Shown here: positions 1 to 10,148 of the stretch, in pieces | Layout of the letters: each line of letters starts with the position of its first letter | Position numbering within the stretch: the stretch's first letter is position 1 | Assembly (NCBI GenBank): GCA_946894095.1 | Contig: OX335650.1 | Span: forward strand, 6,200,001-6,264,000 | DNA: 64,000 nucleotides | Reading direction: 5' to 3' | Source: Incurvaria masculella | Lineage: Eukaryota > Arthropoda > Insecta > Lepidoptera > Incurvariidae | The notes under the pieces: generated by a model | The model's input: only the letters and a program-made list of their open reading frames with translations | Told to the model about the DNA's origin: nothing | Database searches by the model: none | Program-made: the position numbers and the translations under genes

Positions 1-157
1 CCATTCAGTAGTTTTTACGTGAAAGAGTAACAAACATCCATCCATCCATCCATCCATTATTACAAACTTTCCCCTTTATAATATTTATTAGATTAGATTA
101 GATTATTTTGTTGTGACTAAAAAGCCTTTTGTGAATCACGGTTATCATCATCACTAA
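1..157. repeat. Simple repeats at window start
   Basis: A short (CCAT)n run lies at about 37-57 and a (GATTA)n run at about 86-106. No gene signal is visible. These are ordinary microsatellites next to the Helitron copy that follows. Confidence 0.8.
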
Positions 158-954
158 ATAGTATAAAACAAAGTCGCTTTCTCTGTCCCTATATCCCTAT
201 GTACGCTTAAATATTTAAAACTACGCAACGGATTTTGATGCGGTTTTTTTTAATAGATAGAGTGATTCAAGAGGAAGGTTTATATGTATAATAACATCCA
301 ATAAATATAGGAGAAATACTGTTATTCTTGAGGTTTCCAATGTGATGTCGTAAAAAAAATTTTTTTTTCCGCTTACATTGCAAACGCAGGCTGAACCCTA
401 CGAAATTTATCAAAATAATGTACTAAGTATTGTATACATTGAAAAGGTCTACAGAAAACTCCGCGATGGTATATATCTATCTCTTATGGATATCCCACAA
501 TAACATTTTTTTCTCATTTACTTTTTACGACAAATAATGGCTAATTTTCGAAGCGATTTTAACCAGTACAGCACTAATCCTTATCCAATTAAATACCTTA
601 AATACATTTTTGATTTAATATAGATCTATACGGCCCTTTACAACATATGATTTAAATGAATATTTTCGAAGATATTATAGATTTAAAAAATGCGGGATGT
701 AGTGTTTGCGGCGGTACCGGCCGGCCGGGGCGGCGGGAGCGTGCCTCGGAGGCCGCGGTTCTCCCTATAGCACTTTGAATTTATTATTTCTCTAATATCT
801 AATAATCATGTAATAATAATATCTAAGTTTTTTTTATTTGAAATATCTCAATGTAGGAACTCTACGTAAAAATGGTTTATTTGTGTATCATTGTGTCAAA
901 ATAATATTTTTTTAAATGACATTATGCCCGTGCAAAGCCGGGACGGGCTGCTAG
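158..954 (+). mobile_element. Non-autonomous Helitron-like element, copy 1
   Basis: The first ~250 bp (CTTTCTCTGTCCCTATATCC, then an ACTACGCAACGGATTTTG block) match a second copy at 27002-27287. The 3' end has the Helitron hallmarks: a hairpin with CCCGT (927-931) pairing to ACGGG (943-947), followed by CTAG at 951-954 and then T. The middle is longer than in the second copy and includes a GC-rich patch at about 711-765, so it has probably received an insertion. No Rep/helicase coding sequence is present. The 5' boundary is approximate. Confidence 0.7.
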
Positions 955-1235
955 TATTATATATTTTATGAATATTATATACAGTAATTTGCGTATATTA
1001 GACTCATTAGTACCTACACATGCATAAAGAATGAACAAGGTAAGAACTCAATTATCCTGAAAACATTTTTGCCTCCGTTGTACTGTACCAAGTATGGAGT
1101 GTACAGAGTCTCTACACTCCATGGTACCAAGTGCCCGAGCGAAAGAGTAAGTCCGAAACTGCGGGCATGCGCAGATCGCGCGCTAGCTCTGTCTCTTTTA
1201 CTCCACTACAGAGGATCTATAAAAGAATTTATTAA
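955..1235. other. No gene; one short hairpin
   Basis: Unassigned sequence. An imperfect hairpin at 1085-1127 pairs TATGGAGTGTA with TACACTCCAT. The 68-codon frame here runs into the repeat at 1236 and shows no protein family signal. Confidence 0.5.
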
Positions 1236-1684
1236 TCCTGGCGGTCCTAATAAGGATAATGGGAAACTGTTATAAAATTATTGCATTGTCATCGGTCCTT
1301 GATACGTATGCAAAGTTTCAAATTAATCAGACTTCTGGAAACTGGTGAAAATTAATCTCAAAGATTCCATTAAATACATAGATACATACAACCCAAGCTA
1401 ATAAAATTGTGTTAATTAATCTCAAAGATTCCATTACATACATAGATACATGCAACCCAAGCTAATAAAAGCGTGTTAAAAAAAATGAATTGATTTATCC
1501 TGGCGGTCCTAATAAGGATAATGGGAAACTGTTATGAAATTATTGCATTGTCATCGGTCCTTGATACGTATGCAAAGTTTCAAATTAATCAGACTTCTGG
1601 AAACTGGTGAAAATTAAGTTCAAAGATTCCGTTACATAGATACATACATAGATACAACCCAAGCTAATAAAAGCGTGTTAAAAA
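1236..1684 (+). repeat. Interspersed repeat, tandemly duplicated at this locus
   Basis: A block starting TCCTGGCGGTCCTAATAAGG at 1236 recurs at 1498, an offset of 262 bp, with very few differences. The first copy also contains an internal duplication of about 63 bp: the TCTCAAAGATTCCATTA segment appears near 1355 and again near 1418. Both copies end in a run of imperfect ACATAGATACAT units followed by CAACCCAAGCTAATAAAA. The microsatellite-like tail suggests the 3' end of a non-LTR element. That is an inference, and no coding part is present. Confidence 0.75.
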
Positions 1685-1988
1685 TACGAATCGTTTTGGC
1701 CTTTTCGCTGACCCAAAAACATATTTCCAGCTGTTATTTTCTGCTTCTAGGCATGGAGGTGAAGAAATAGGTAGGTACGTAAGTTCGAATTAAATTACAC
1801 ATAAGTAGGTTGGAGATAGATTCATGGAGGTGAAGAAATTACCTCCATGAGTTGATTTAAATAAAATTCAGATATATTTTGCGTTAGTCTAACTAGGGAG
1901 TTAGAACATAGACTGAGAAACAAGCATCGGAAACAAGCATTTTTGTAAAACCTCAAAGTGCTCCTTTTTTCTCTCGTGCGTTTGTGCC
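1685..1988. other. No gene seen
   Basis: AT-rich sequence with a repeated CATGGAGGTGAAGAAAT motif at about 1753 and 1823. The minus-strand frame at 1822-2181 crosses the terminal repeat of the next element and is taken as fortuitous. Confidence 0.5.
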
Positions 1989-3418
1989 TATAGTCGAGCC
2001 GTTCTAAGAAGCGTTTTTTGACAGATGAGGGATAGGGAAGGGTAAAAACCAGAGTTTTACTTTTATATCGATAACATTTCAATAAGGAAAAGCAAAAATC
2101 TAATAATAGGCAATCTTCTCTAAAATAAAACACATTCCTACAGATGGACAGGTGATTATCTGATTTCGGAAGGTGTTTCATAAGCTAAATACAAGATCTT
2201 TTGCACATATACAGCTGAAACTGAATATTTTTCCAAACATTAACCATTGTATATTTGGAGCAAAACATTTTAATAACATTTTGCTGTACACCTTAAAAGG
2301 AGCCTCTTCCACATACATTTTCGTGAGTAGTAATTGACAACTTTTGTGGTGAGCACCACTTTTTTAGTCGAAAAACAGTATTGAGGACAGAAAAAAGGAA
2401 AACATAACCACCCAAATTGAAAAAAAAAAGGGCGACGTACAAATATCGTGAATCTAAGCCGATTGTTATTATTCTATTTCACATAAGATTACTGTCAGTT
2501 TTATTCGACTGATTCGACTTTTTTCTTTGTCAGCGGTGTAAAGTTAACTGACTAGAAAAACCGGCCAAGTGCGAGTTGGACTCGCACACGAAAGGTTCCG
2601 TACCATCGCACAAGATTTACAAAATAAAATACCTTTTTGTATGGGGCCCCCTTTAGTTATTATTATTTTATAATGATACCTATTTGTTGTTTTAACGGCA
2701 AAATACATACATAATCTGTGAAAATTTCAGCTTCCTACCTGTTACGGTAAATGAGATACAGCCCTGTGACAGACGGACAGACGGACAGACGGACGGACGG
2801 ACGGACGGACGGACGGACGGACGGATGGAAGGACGAACGGACGGACGGACAGCGGAGGCTTAGTAATAGGGTTCCGTTTTCACCCTTTGGGTACGGAACC
2901 CTAAAAAGCTAGATGATATTGCAATTAACTTTCCATTTATTATATGTGCCTAAACATATAATTTAAGAAATGAAGGAGGCATTCGTTAATTGCTGGAAAT
3001 CCCGAGACCGAATATTCATTCTCACAAGCCAACATTGGTAATCGTGATGATATCTATTTGATTTTCCTTTATAAGAATATTTAAGTAATAGTTATGAAAA
3101 TTAAAGATATTAAAACTTAAATGGTCGATATTATTTTGCAGGTTCACATCCCTATTGCAATTTACTCCCAGTGCTGGTACTGTACCATTATTTTGTTCAT
3201 AATTATATTATTTAATACATTGTTAAGTAATTAATTGACACAATATAGAATAAAATATATTCTACAAGTCATAATAAAAAAAAACACATCAGCAAGCTGT
3301 TATTATTTGGTCCCAAAAATATAAAACGTGGGGTAAAGTGGTCTGTTCCATAATTTAGTCATTAGCTTTTCTTCCACACGCTGTGTCAAAAAACGCTTCT
3401 TAGAACGGCTCGACTATA
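1989..3418. mobile_element. TIR DNA transposon with perfect 35-bp ends, non-coding
   Basis: The 35 bases at 1989-2023 are the exact reverse complement of 3384-3418. Both ends begin TATAGTCGAG, so a TA target duplication is possible, as in Tc1/mariner. The element is 1430 bp, or about 1078 bp once the nested GTCY MITE at 2556-2907 is removed. No transposase frame or DDE/D motif is visible inside, so this is a non-autonomous or internally decayed copy. The superfamily assignment is only an inference from the TA flanks. Confidence 0.75.
2556..2907 (+). mobile_element. GTCY-microsatellite MITE, copy 1 (full)
   Basis: Starts AAAAACCGGCCAAGTGCGAG, contains a GAGT/ACTC palindrome and a GGTTCCGTACC motif, and ends GGGTACGGAACCCTAAAAA, so the inner ends are inverted (GGTTCCGTACC against GGTACGGAACC). 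A long GGAC/AGAC microsatellite occupies about 2770-2853, the longest in the window. As I recall, this matches the lepidopteran MITE class described as carrying hitchhiking (GTCY)n microsatellites. It is nested inside the 35-bp-TIR element. Confidence 0.9.
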
Positions 3419-4440
3419 AGAACATTACGCCCGATACCATCCTGTAACGAAAAGAGCAGAGTAGAACCGCTCTGCCCGTATAAACCTAATATTCTAGTCA
3501 ACTCGATTCATAGAGCCTAAGCCAATAAAAATGTAATCACGTAGCCTCCGCGCGTTGAGCGGTTTTTCCCTCGGTGAGGTCTCGCCCTAGATTAAGTGTT
3601 GTGCTCGTGCTGGCGACAATTACGCGAACAGATTGCATTGTCGGCAGCTGTGACCGCTCGGTGGCACATTCTGTGTCGGTCAGAGACGGTACTGAAGAAA
3701 ATGAAGGAGGAACGCGGTCGATATCGCGTCAGATGGTCAAAGTGACGGCGGCGGCGGCGGCAAATCCGGCGGCGAACCGGTGTCGCATCACACAGTCGAA
3801 ACCAGTGGTCGAAACATCGCCACCGCGCGTGAATGTGTTCTAAACATTCTTTCGTCAAGTCAGTTCCCACCCACACAAACTCTCCGACTATGTTTGCATG
3901 CAGTATGTACCTTTAATTTGGGTTCGTAGAAAATTGGATACAGCTGCTCCCATAGTTAGCGCGCTAGATGGCTTATATAGAGTAAATATATATAAATATA
4001 TATCTATTCACTCTACAATAAATATAATAATAACCTCTATAATACCCTATAATAAAAAGGAGATAAGTCATCTAGCCACCCTATTGTTTCCGGCTGAACA
4101 TCATCATAGCCGGCGACTCTCAGATAAACAAGATGAAGAAAATAATATTGATTCTAGAGTGAAAATCCGACGGACGCTGTTTTTTTTTAGGATCCAATAG
4201 GAGCCAAAATTCAATCGGGGGCTGTTTTTGTAAAGACGCGAACGGTATTTTACCCGTTCTGAAGTGAAACATATGTTAATCATTCCGGATTTCTGCGGGT
4301 TCTTGGAGTACACTTAGTGGCTTTTCTAAATAGCTTGAACCCTTCATTCTGGAGGTTATCCCGGACTTGTTGCGCTCGGCAAACAGCGACGTGGAGCACC
4401 GCGTCTATCTTTTGATAGGTCCTTGCCCGAACCAAAGAAT
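3419..4440. other. Unassigned; CpG-rich patch 3540-3850
   Basis: The patch is open on both strands (89 and 94 codons) and has a GCGGCGGCGGCGGC run near 3746. Overlapping open frames on both strands are expected from GC-rich DNA with few stops, and neither product resembles a family I know. The patch may be regulatory or an untranslated exon; nothing in the sequence decides this. The rest (3860-4440) is AT-rich without recognised features. Confidence 0.35.
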
Positions 4441-5916
4441 ATACAGGGTGTCCCGTAAGTAGTGGATCAAACGAATAGTGGGGATAGAAGAGGTCAGTGC
4501 CTATCAGAAACACCTACTTTAGATTCTAAGTCATTCCTAGTTTAGAAGTAATTAATTTATTTCTGATTATTTTTAAATTTTCAGAATGTAAAATAAAAAA
4601 AATATGTTTAAAAAAAGTTCATAACTTTTTCTAATTTTTATTTAAATTTATTGTTGCCGAATATGTTACCTTTTTAATAAAAATACATTTGCATCTAACT
4701 AATACATTATTTTAAATTTTAAATATGTTTTTCGTAAAAAGTTTCAAATTTCAATAAATTCAACGCTAATTCCAACATTCCTGGTGCAAAAAAAATGTAC
4801 TACCAAAAGTTTGCCCATAATATCAAAAACTTGAACACTTTATTGCGCTTTTAAAAAAGTATAATACCATTTTACTTTCATCTAAAAAAGTATTTTTTTC
4901 AAGTGAAGAACCGAAATGAGTGGTAATTTTCGAAATATCTGACTGCACAATATTCTAAGAAATATTAATATTGTTTATCAGACACTTATTGTATGCTTGA
5001 TGATAGTTCTGAAAATATTTAAAATACTGGTATTTGTGTAAAAACAAATTTTTACATCGATCGATGGTATCGTAAAAAATAACCATCGTGCGCTGAGAAG
5101 ATTGAGAATAAATTTTATTAGAAGATGTCGGTTGTGCATTCGGGTTGGTGGGAGAAATTTTGAGCACTTGTTGTAGTCGATGAATAAATGGATTAGAGAA
5201 CAGGCATTTTTGTTTTTATTCATAATAAAATCCATTTGAAATTTTGAACTAACAAAATCTATTTAATTTTAATTGCAGGCAAAATAATAGTCGATTGTCA
5301 TGTAAAAATTTGTTTTTACACAAATACCAGTATTTTAAATATTTTCAGAACTATCATCAAGCACACAATAAGTGTCTGATAAACAATATTAATATTTCTT
5401 AGAATATTGTGCAGTCAGATATTTCGAAAATTACCACTCATTTCGGTTCTTCACTTGAAAAAAATACTTTTTTAAATGAAAGTAAAATGGTATTATACTT
5501 TTTTAGAAACGCAATAAAGTGTACAAGTTTTTGATATTATGGGCAAACTTTTGGTAGTACATTTTTTTTGCACCAGGAATGTTGGAATTAGCGTTGAATT
5601 TATTGAAATTTGAAACTTTTTACGAAAAACATATTTAAAATTTAAAATAATGTATTAGTTAGATGCAAATGTATTTTTATTAAAAAGGTAACATATTCGG
5701 CAACAATAAATTTAAATAAAAATTAGAAAAAGTTATGAACTTTTTTTAAACATATTTTTTTTATTTTACATTCTGAAAATTTAAAAATAATCAGAAATAA
5801 ATTAATTACTTCTAAACTAGGAATGACTTAGAATCTAAAGTAGGTGTTTCTGATAGGCACTGACCTCTTCTATCCCCACTATTCGTTTGATCCACTACTT
5901 ACGGGACACCCTGTAT
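4441..5916. mobile_element. Foldback element with 617-bp inverted arms
   Basis: The left arm 4441-5057 and right arm 5300-5916 are reverse complements. The coordinates pair exactly (each pair sums to 10357), so there are no net indels, and I count about five mismatches over 617 bp (about 99% identity). Both ends begin ATACAGGGTGTCCCGTAAG. The 242-bp spacer (5058-5299) has no transposase. Flanks allow a TA or AAT target duplication. A 10-bp TGCCCGAACC occurs 7 nt outside the left end (4424) and 6 nt outside the right end (5923). The near-identity of the arms implies recent origin or conversion. Frames read in the arms are not genes. Confidence 0.95.
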
Positions 5917-7439
5917 AATAAATGCCCGAACCGAGGCCCACTCGCCGCCTCACCAACCTAGCGCCCACCGCGAACAGTCTCGTCTCGCTCCGACGAATCG
6001 AATAATCGAGCTCCACGGGACATCATTGCCTCTATATTAACTGTGATTTTGCGCTGTACCTTACTGGCACGGAGATTCCGCGAGACTTTGTTAATTTAAA
6101 CATTTCTGTTCATTACTTTATGATCGTTATTTCGGAGCTTATCGGCATATTAGTATCGCTCCAGTTTTCATATTGTTGCTGATAAGAATCAAGCTTACGG
6201 GCAAATGCAAAAACGTTTCTAATTGAAATGGATTATATCAAAATCAAATTAATTCCCTGTGTTTTACGATGGGTGTAATCGCGTCCAATCACATCATCGA
6301 GGCCAAATACTTATTTCTCTGTTGTGGCAAAGAAAATATGTTTTATTTGGAAACAATTTATCCGAACCGAAATGCTGAACGACCTTATCTGAGCAAATCT
6401 CGATGACTTTTTACTTCTTGAAACAAGAGTCAAGTCAGCCACCGCCGGCCTCAACGTTCGAACAGTCACTCATCCCGAACCTGAACGCGCCCTGAGTCGC
6501 TTCACCTCGACTATCCAACGTCAAATCGTACCACCGCGGCTGACAAAAGGTTTAAGAATTAAATAATTCTCTTTAATGACAAAGGTTCGATCGGGTTGGT
6601 ACAATCGCCCGTTCCAATCGCCCCCCGCGCACTACAATCTCCTTCGCTCCAATTTGCAAGAAAGTAGATCTCGCGCCCGACAATTCGCCGAACCGGCTCC
6701 ACAAATTGATACATTCCGCGCAATTTCGCGAGGTGCAAGGTGAAAGTCGCACTCGCACATGCTCCCAATCGGGTGCAAGTCGAGATTCTTTTTCGTTGTA
6801 TCCACGCCGCCGTCCAATTGGCTAACAGTTGCGCTCGTAAAAACCAGCAACACAATGGGCGTGCTATTGTGTCGGCTCCGGCGAGATAAAGTCGAAGCTA
6901 GCGGGCGGCAAACGGTGAAATTATCATTTTAGACCAGAGGCTCTCAAAGTTGTTTTGTCTACCGCACACTTTGAGAATCCATCACGTTCCAGCGCCCCCA
7001 AAATATTAAGCTTAACCACATCTTGTAACACAAATCGCAATCATTACTCTAAAGAATTTTATTTAATTATTTATTTATATCGTGTCACGTGAGTTTACTA
7101 TTATATCTTGTTTCTGAGTAATAATGAGGGGAATTCAACAAAACTGTAGAAATAATGTTTTAACAAAATCATCTATATAGTTACCGCCGATAAGATTCTC
7201 AAACTCCATTTCGTTTTAATCGGCACTGCCAAAAGTTATTTTTTGTCATTAATTTCTTACTCAAATGGCTAAATGCCTAGTACCTATGCTAATGTTAAAT
7301 TAGTGAGTCTTACGTTTTTTTCGTTAATCTTCCGATAATCTTACTCTGATGGTCTTTTTGGGACACCGCATGATATTTGAATCATCAAACGATTTTGCAA
7401 TTGGGATACTGACTGGCTGCAAAGCGAAGCGAAAAAGAA
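5917..7439. other. No gene; moderately GC-rich 5930-6010 and 6440-6900
   Basis: Both GC-rich stretches carry short open frames on the minus strand (60-98 codons) that overlap one another in different frames and have no recognisable domain. The rest is AT-rich. Nothing further can be supported. Confidence 0.4.
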
Positions 7440-7474
7440 CGGTTTTCTTAGGACTTTTATTATGCACGAATGGA

Positions 7475-7575
7475 CAGTCACGTAAAATCAACGTCAACGT
7501 ATGATTAAGCACGTCACTTTGTATGGGCTGAATAGAAGTCAACTCCATGCGCTTCACTGAAAGTGATGTTTAAAC
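7475..7575 (-). repeat. CACGTCACTTT short inverted-repeat family, copy 1
   Basis: Read on the minus strand it shares AAGTGAAGCGCATGGAGTT and an AAAGTGACGTG...ATCATACGTTGACG block with copies at 14596-14700, 21080-21170 and 43774-43915. The arms (cacgtcactttt / aaaagtgacgtg) are inverted around a ~60-bp centre, suggesting a very small MITE. Confidence 0.6.
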
Positions 7576-8335
7576 ATTGATTAACTTCGACGTCTCTTCC
7601 TCCAACCGTGCCTTAATTCGTCTTGAAAACCAATACTATCATCTATCAAATCATAAATTCTTCGCCTTCATGCAATTACCATCATATTATATACAATTTG
7701 TGCATCTATGAGATGGCTTGAACATGTGAAATACCCAATGATAATGGAAAGTGTCTGTCGTCTCGTGCGACTATTGAAGAGAAAATACGAAATGACACAA
7801 AAATACCGCATTTGTGACTTTTCATCTAAGATTTTGACCACCAAATCGTCTAGGTCACTTGTTACCAGTGATATGTAAAAGGTAATATAATATGTCAATG
7901 CATGTTGCTATCATGCAACATGCCATAAACAAAATAATAAAATATAATAGATTATGGTGGTCATATCAATAGGTCTATATGAGTTATACCTATATGATAT
8001 AACTTTAGTCGGTATAAAACACAGCATAACCTAATACTTATATGCACCTAGATAATATTAAACTTCCAGTTATGAAACATCTTAAATGTGTTGCAAGTGA
8101 GATCACGGCTTGCTGAGCGGACCGAGTAAATAAAGGCCTTAAGTCATAATATTTAGGGCTTATATTTTACCGACATAGCCTGAAATGGGGCCGACCAAGC
8201 TCACTGGCGAAGTCGTTAAAATTTTAATGGATATCTTATAATGCATCCAACACTGCTCGGCTTCATCTGAAATTATGAAGCTTTGTATCTAGTCGTTCCG
8301 ATAACAAAACCTTTAGTCGATGCCGATTTGTTGTC
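7576..8335. other. No gene seen
   Basis: AT-rich sequence with only short unrelated frames. No repeat shared with the rest of the window was recognised. Confidence 0.5.
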
Positions 8336-8885
8336 TTAAGGTGGCCCATCCCGCTCATCTCCCCATACAAAAGGGGAAAGAAGATCACGCCCATATTTCT
8401 TATCAGAGATCCAAAATTTTGCTCAAAATAGCTTTATTTGATCGAACTAGATGTCTGATGACCATTGGCATTGTAAAATTGTGTTTGGTTTCTAAGTTAT
8501 AAGGTCCGAAAGTTCGCATTTTTCGCGCGTTTTATACAATAACTTTGTAGGTGGATTACGCAATGATAAAGTAAAAACACCTTAAAAAGATTAGTCATCA
8601 GACATAGCCTATTTAATCAATATTTATAATCTATTTGGTTTTTGTTCGATTTTTTACTACTGCAGTCGTGGTTTACTTTTAGCTATAAGTCGTTTTGAAA
8701 TTAAAATTTTTGTAAATCTTACCAAATCATAGACTATGCACATTGTCTTTTTTGTGGACATGTTGCATCTTCCTCATCACGGAGCCTGTTTTATTTTTTT
8801 AAACAGAGAGGGTCCCAGAGCGCAACAGCACGGTTTTGTACCGTGCCCGCGAATGAGTTAGGGCCGCCGGGTTGGGCCACCTTAA
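8336..8885 (+). mobile_element. TTAA-flanked MITE (piggyBac-like target), copy 1
   Basis: Flanked by TTAA at 8336-8339 and 8882-8885. Terminal inverted repeats are GGTGGCCCATCCCGC on the left and GGTTGGGCCACC on the right. It shares both halves with copies at 9848-10148 and 55892-56411. There is no transposase. The TTAA duplication is the piggyBac signature; the inverted repeat differs from that of the decayed piggyBac copy at 18.8-20.5 kb, so the source is another piggyBac lineage. The 60-codon plus-strand frame inside it is part of the repeat. Confidence 0.85.
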
Positions 8886-9312
8886 GCTCTTGTGGATCTA
8901 TAGCATGAACGTGGAAAGATTAATGAACTCGCACTGGCTAATTTCATAGAAATTTGTTTAAACCATGAGGCGCCCGACGACGACGTCGCCGATGGGCTCT
9001 TGCAATCTTTCAGGTTCTTCAAAAACCATGCGGACAGACCAGGTGCATCTTTCATATTTTTAAAGTCATCCAGGTGTGCATTCGGGAAAATACTTCGATA
9101 GAGCAGAACTTCGGGCCACGCGTCCCAATGTGTTCATCGATATGAAGAGTTGTATCCTGGAAGGTCCGAAATTCGAATTCAATGCTCCCGTTAAACTTGA
9201 CGACGTGTTGGATACCTCCTTCGGAATATTTTATCAGGGTGTCATCAAGCCAAAAACGACGCACTACATTTTTATGTTGTATGAAGCTAGAAAAGTAAGC
9301 TCTGTACAGAAT
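8886..9312. other. Unassigned; overlapping open frames on both strands 9052-9318
   Basis: A 70-codon minus-strand frame (9052-9264) and an 80-codon plus-strand frame (9076-9318) overlap. I recognise neither. The minus-strand frame lies directly downstream of a LINE reverse-transcriptase remnant, so it could be decayed transposon coding sequence, but this is not shown. Confidence 0.3.
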
Positions 9313-9540
9313 ACCTAGTGGCCGTTAACGAGATTCACGGCCCGACACTCAAACGAGTCCAGGAAGTCACGCAGGTACTTCCCTCAAATGCGAGCAATAC
9401 TCCACAAAATACCAGATCCGCGCCTTGTAGAGTAGGAGTTGTTGATCAGGCGAGAAATACTGACGCACCCTGTTGAGGACTACCAAGCTCTTTCGAGGCA
9501 AGCTTGGATTTATCGTCGATATCGTCTCAGAAATTAGAGT
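9313..9540 (-). pseudogene. LINE reverse-transcriptase fragment (Jockey/CR1-like)
   Basis: Translating the minus strand across at least two frameshifts gives the thumb-side region of a non-LTR retrotransposon ORF2. In order it reads DDKSKLASKELG, then LNRVRQYFSPDQQLLLYKA, then WYFVEYCSHLRE, then LDSFECRAVNLVNG, and then a stop. This is the family's usual LNRVRxYFxPxQxLxLYKAxIxPxxEYCSHLW...LDxxxRRAVRLI layout. No YADD catalytic motif is present because the fragment is only the late part of the domain. It lies between two TTAA MITEs. It is a dead copy. The clade is inferred from motif style only. Confidence 0.7.
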
Positions 9541-9847
9541 CATGCATCGGGTCGCCTATCCTTCTCCACTTTATCCTTTATCCTTCGCCACCTGGCTAGC
9601 ACTTTGCTGTCGTTTGCATAACAACATGTTGCACAGGTAGAAACAAGTCGTTGATTGGTAGCAGAGACAGTGTTGGGAATACCACGGAGCACTGCGGTAC
9701 CACACGCCGGCATCCAGTCGCACAGGTCGGGTGGAAGGCCTTCAATTTTGTTTTTATAGCAGCTCTTGTCATTTTCGTTTTAAACGCGTATTAAAGATTG
9801 ATCAATTTTAATTAACTGTTCATTAGTTAATCGTTCGACTGCCTGAC
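9541..9847. other. No gene; possible extension of LINE remnant
   Basis: Immediately upstream, on the minus strand, of the reverse-transcriptase fragment. The sequence may be more of the same decayed LINE, but no further motif could be read with confidence. Confidence 0.3.
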
Positions 9848-10148
9848 TTAAGGTGGCCCAACCCGGCGGGCCTAACTCATTCGCGGGCACGGTACAAAAC
9901 CGTGCTGTTGCGCTCTGGGACCTTCTCTGTTTCAAAGAATAAGACAGGCTCCGTGATGAGGAAGATGCAACATGTCCACAAAAAAGACTTACACACCAAA
10001 CACAATTTTACAATGCCAATGGTCATCAGACATCTAGTTCGATCAAATAAAGCTATTTTGAGCAAAATTTTGGATCTCTGACAAGAAATATGGGCGTGAT
10101 CTTCTTTCCCCTTTTGTATGGGGAGATGAGCGGGATGGGCCACCTTAA
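9848..10148 (-). mobile_element. TTAA-flanked MITE, copy 2, internally deleted and inverted
   Basis: TTAA at 9848-9851 and 10145-10148. Relative to copy 1 (8336-8885) it lies in the opposite orientation and lacks about 250 bp between the AATTGTGTTTGGT and GTCTTTTTTGTGG segments. The 98-codon minus-strand frame over it is repeat-derived. Confidence 0.85.

Noticed and set aside
4955..5235. Two minus-strand frames of 70 and 85 codons
   Set aside because: They fall in the arm and loop of the foldback element and overlap in different frames.
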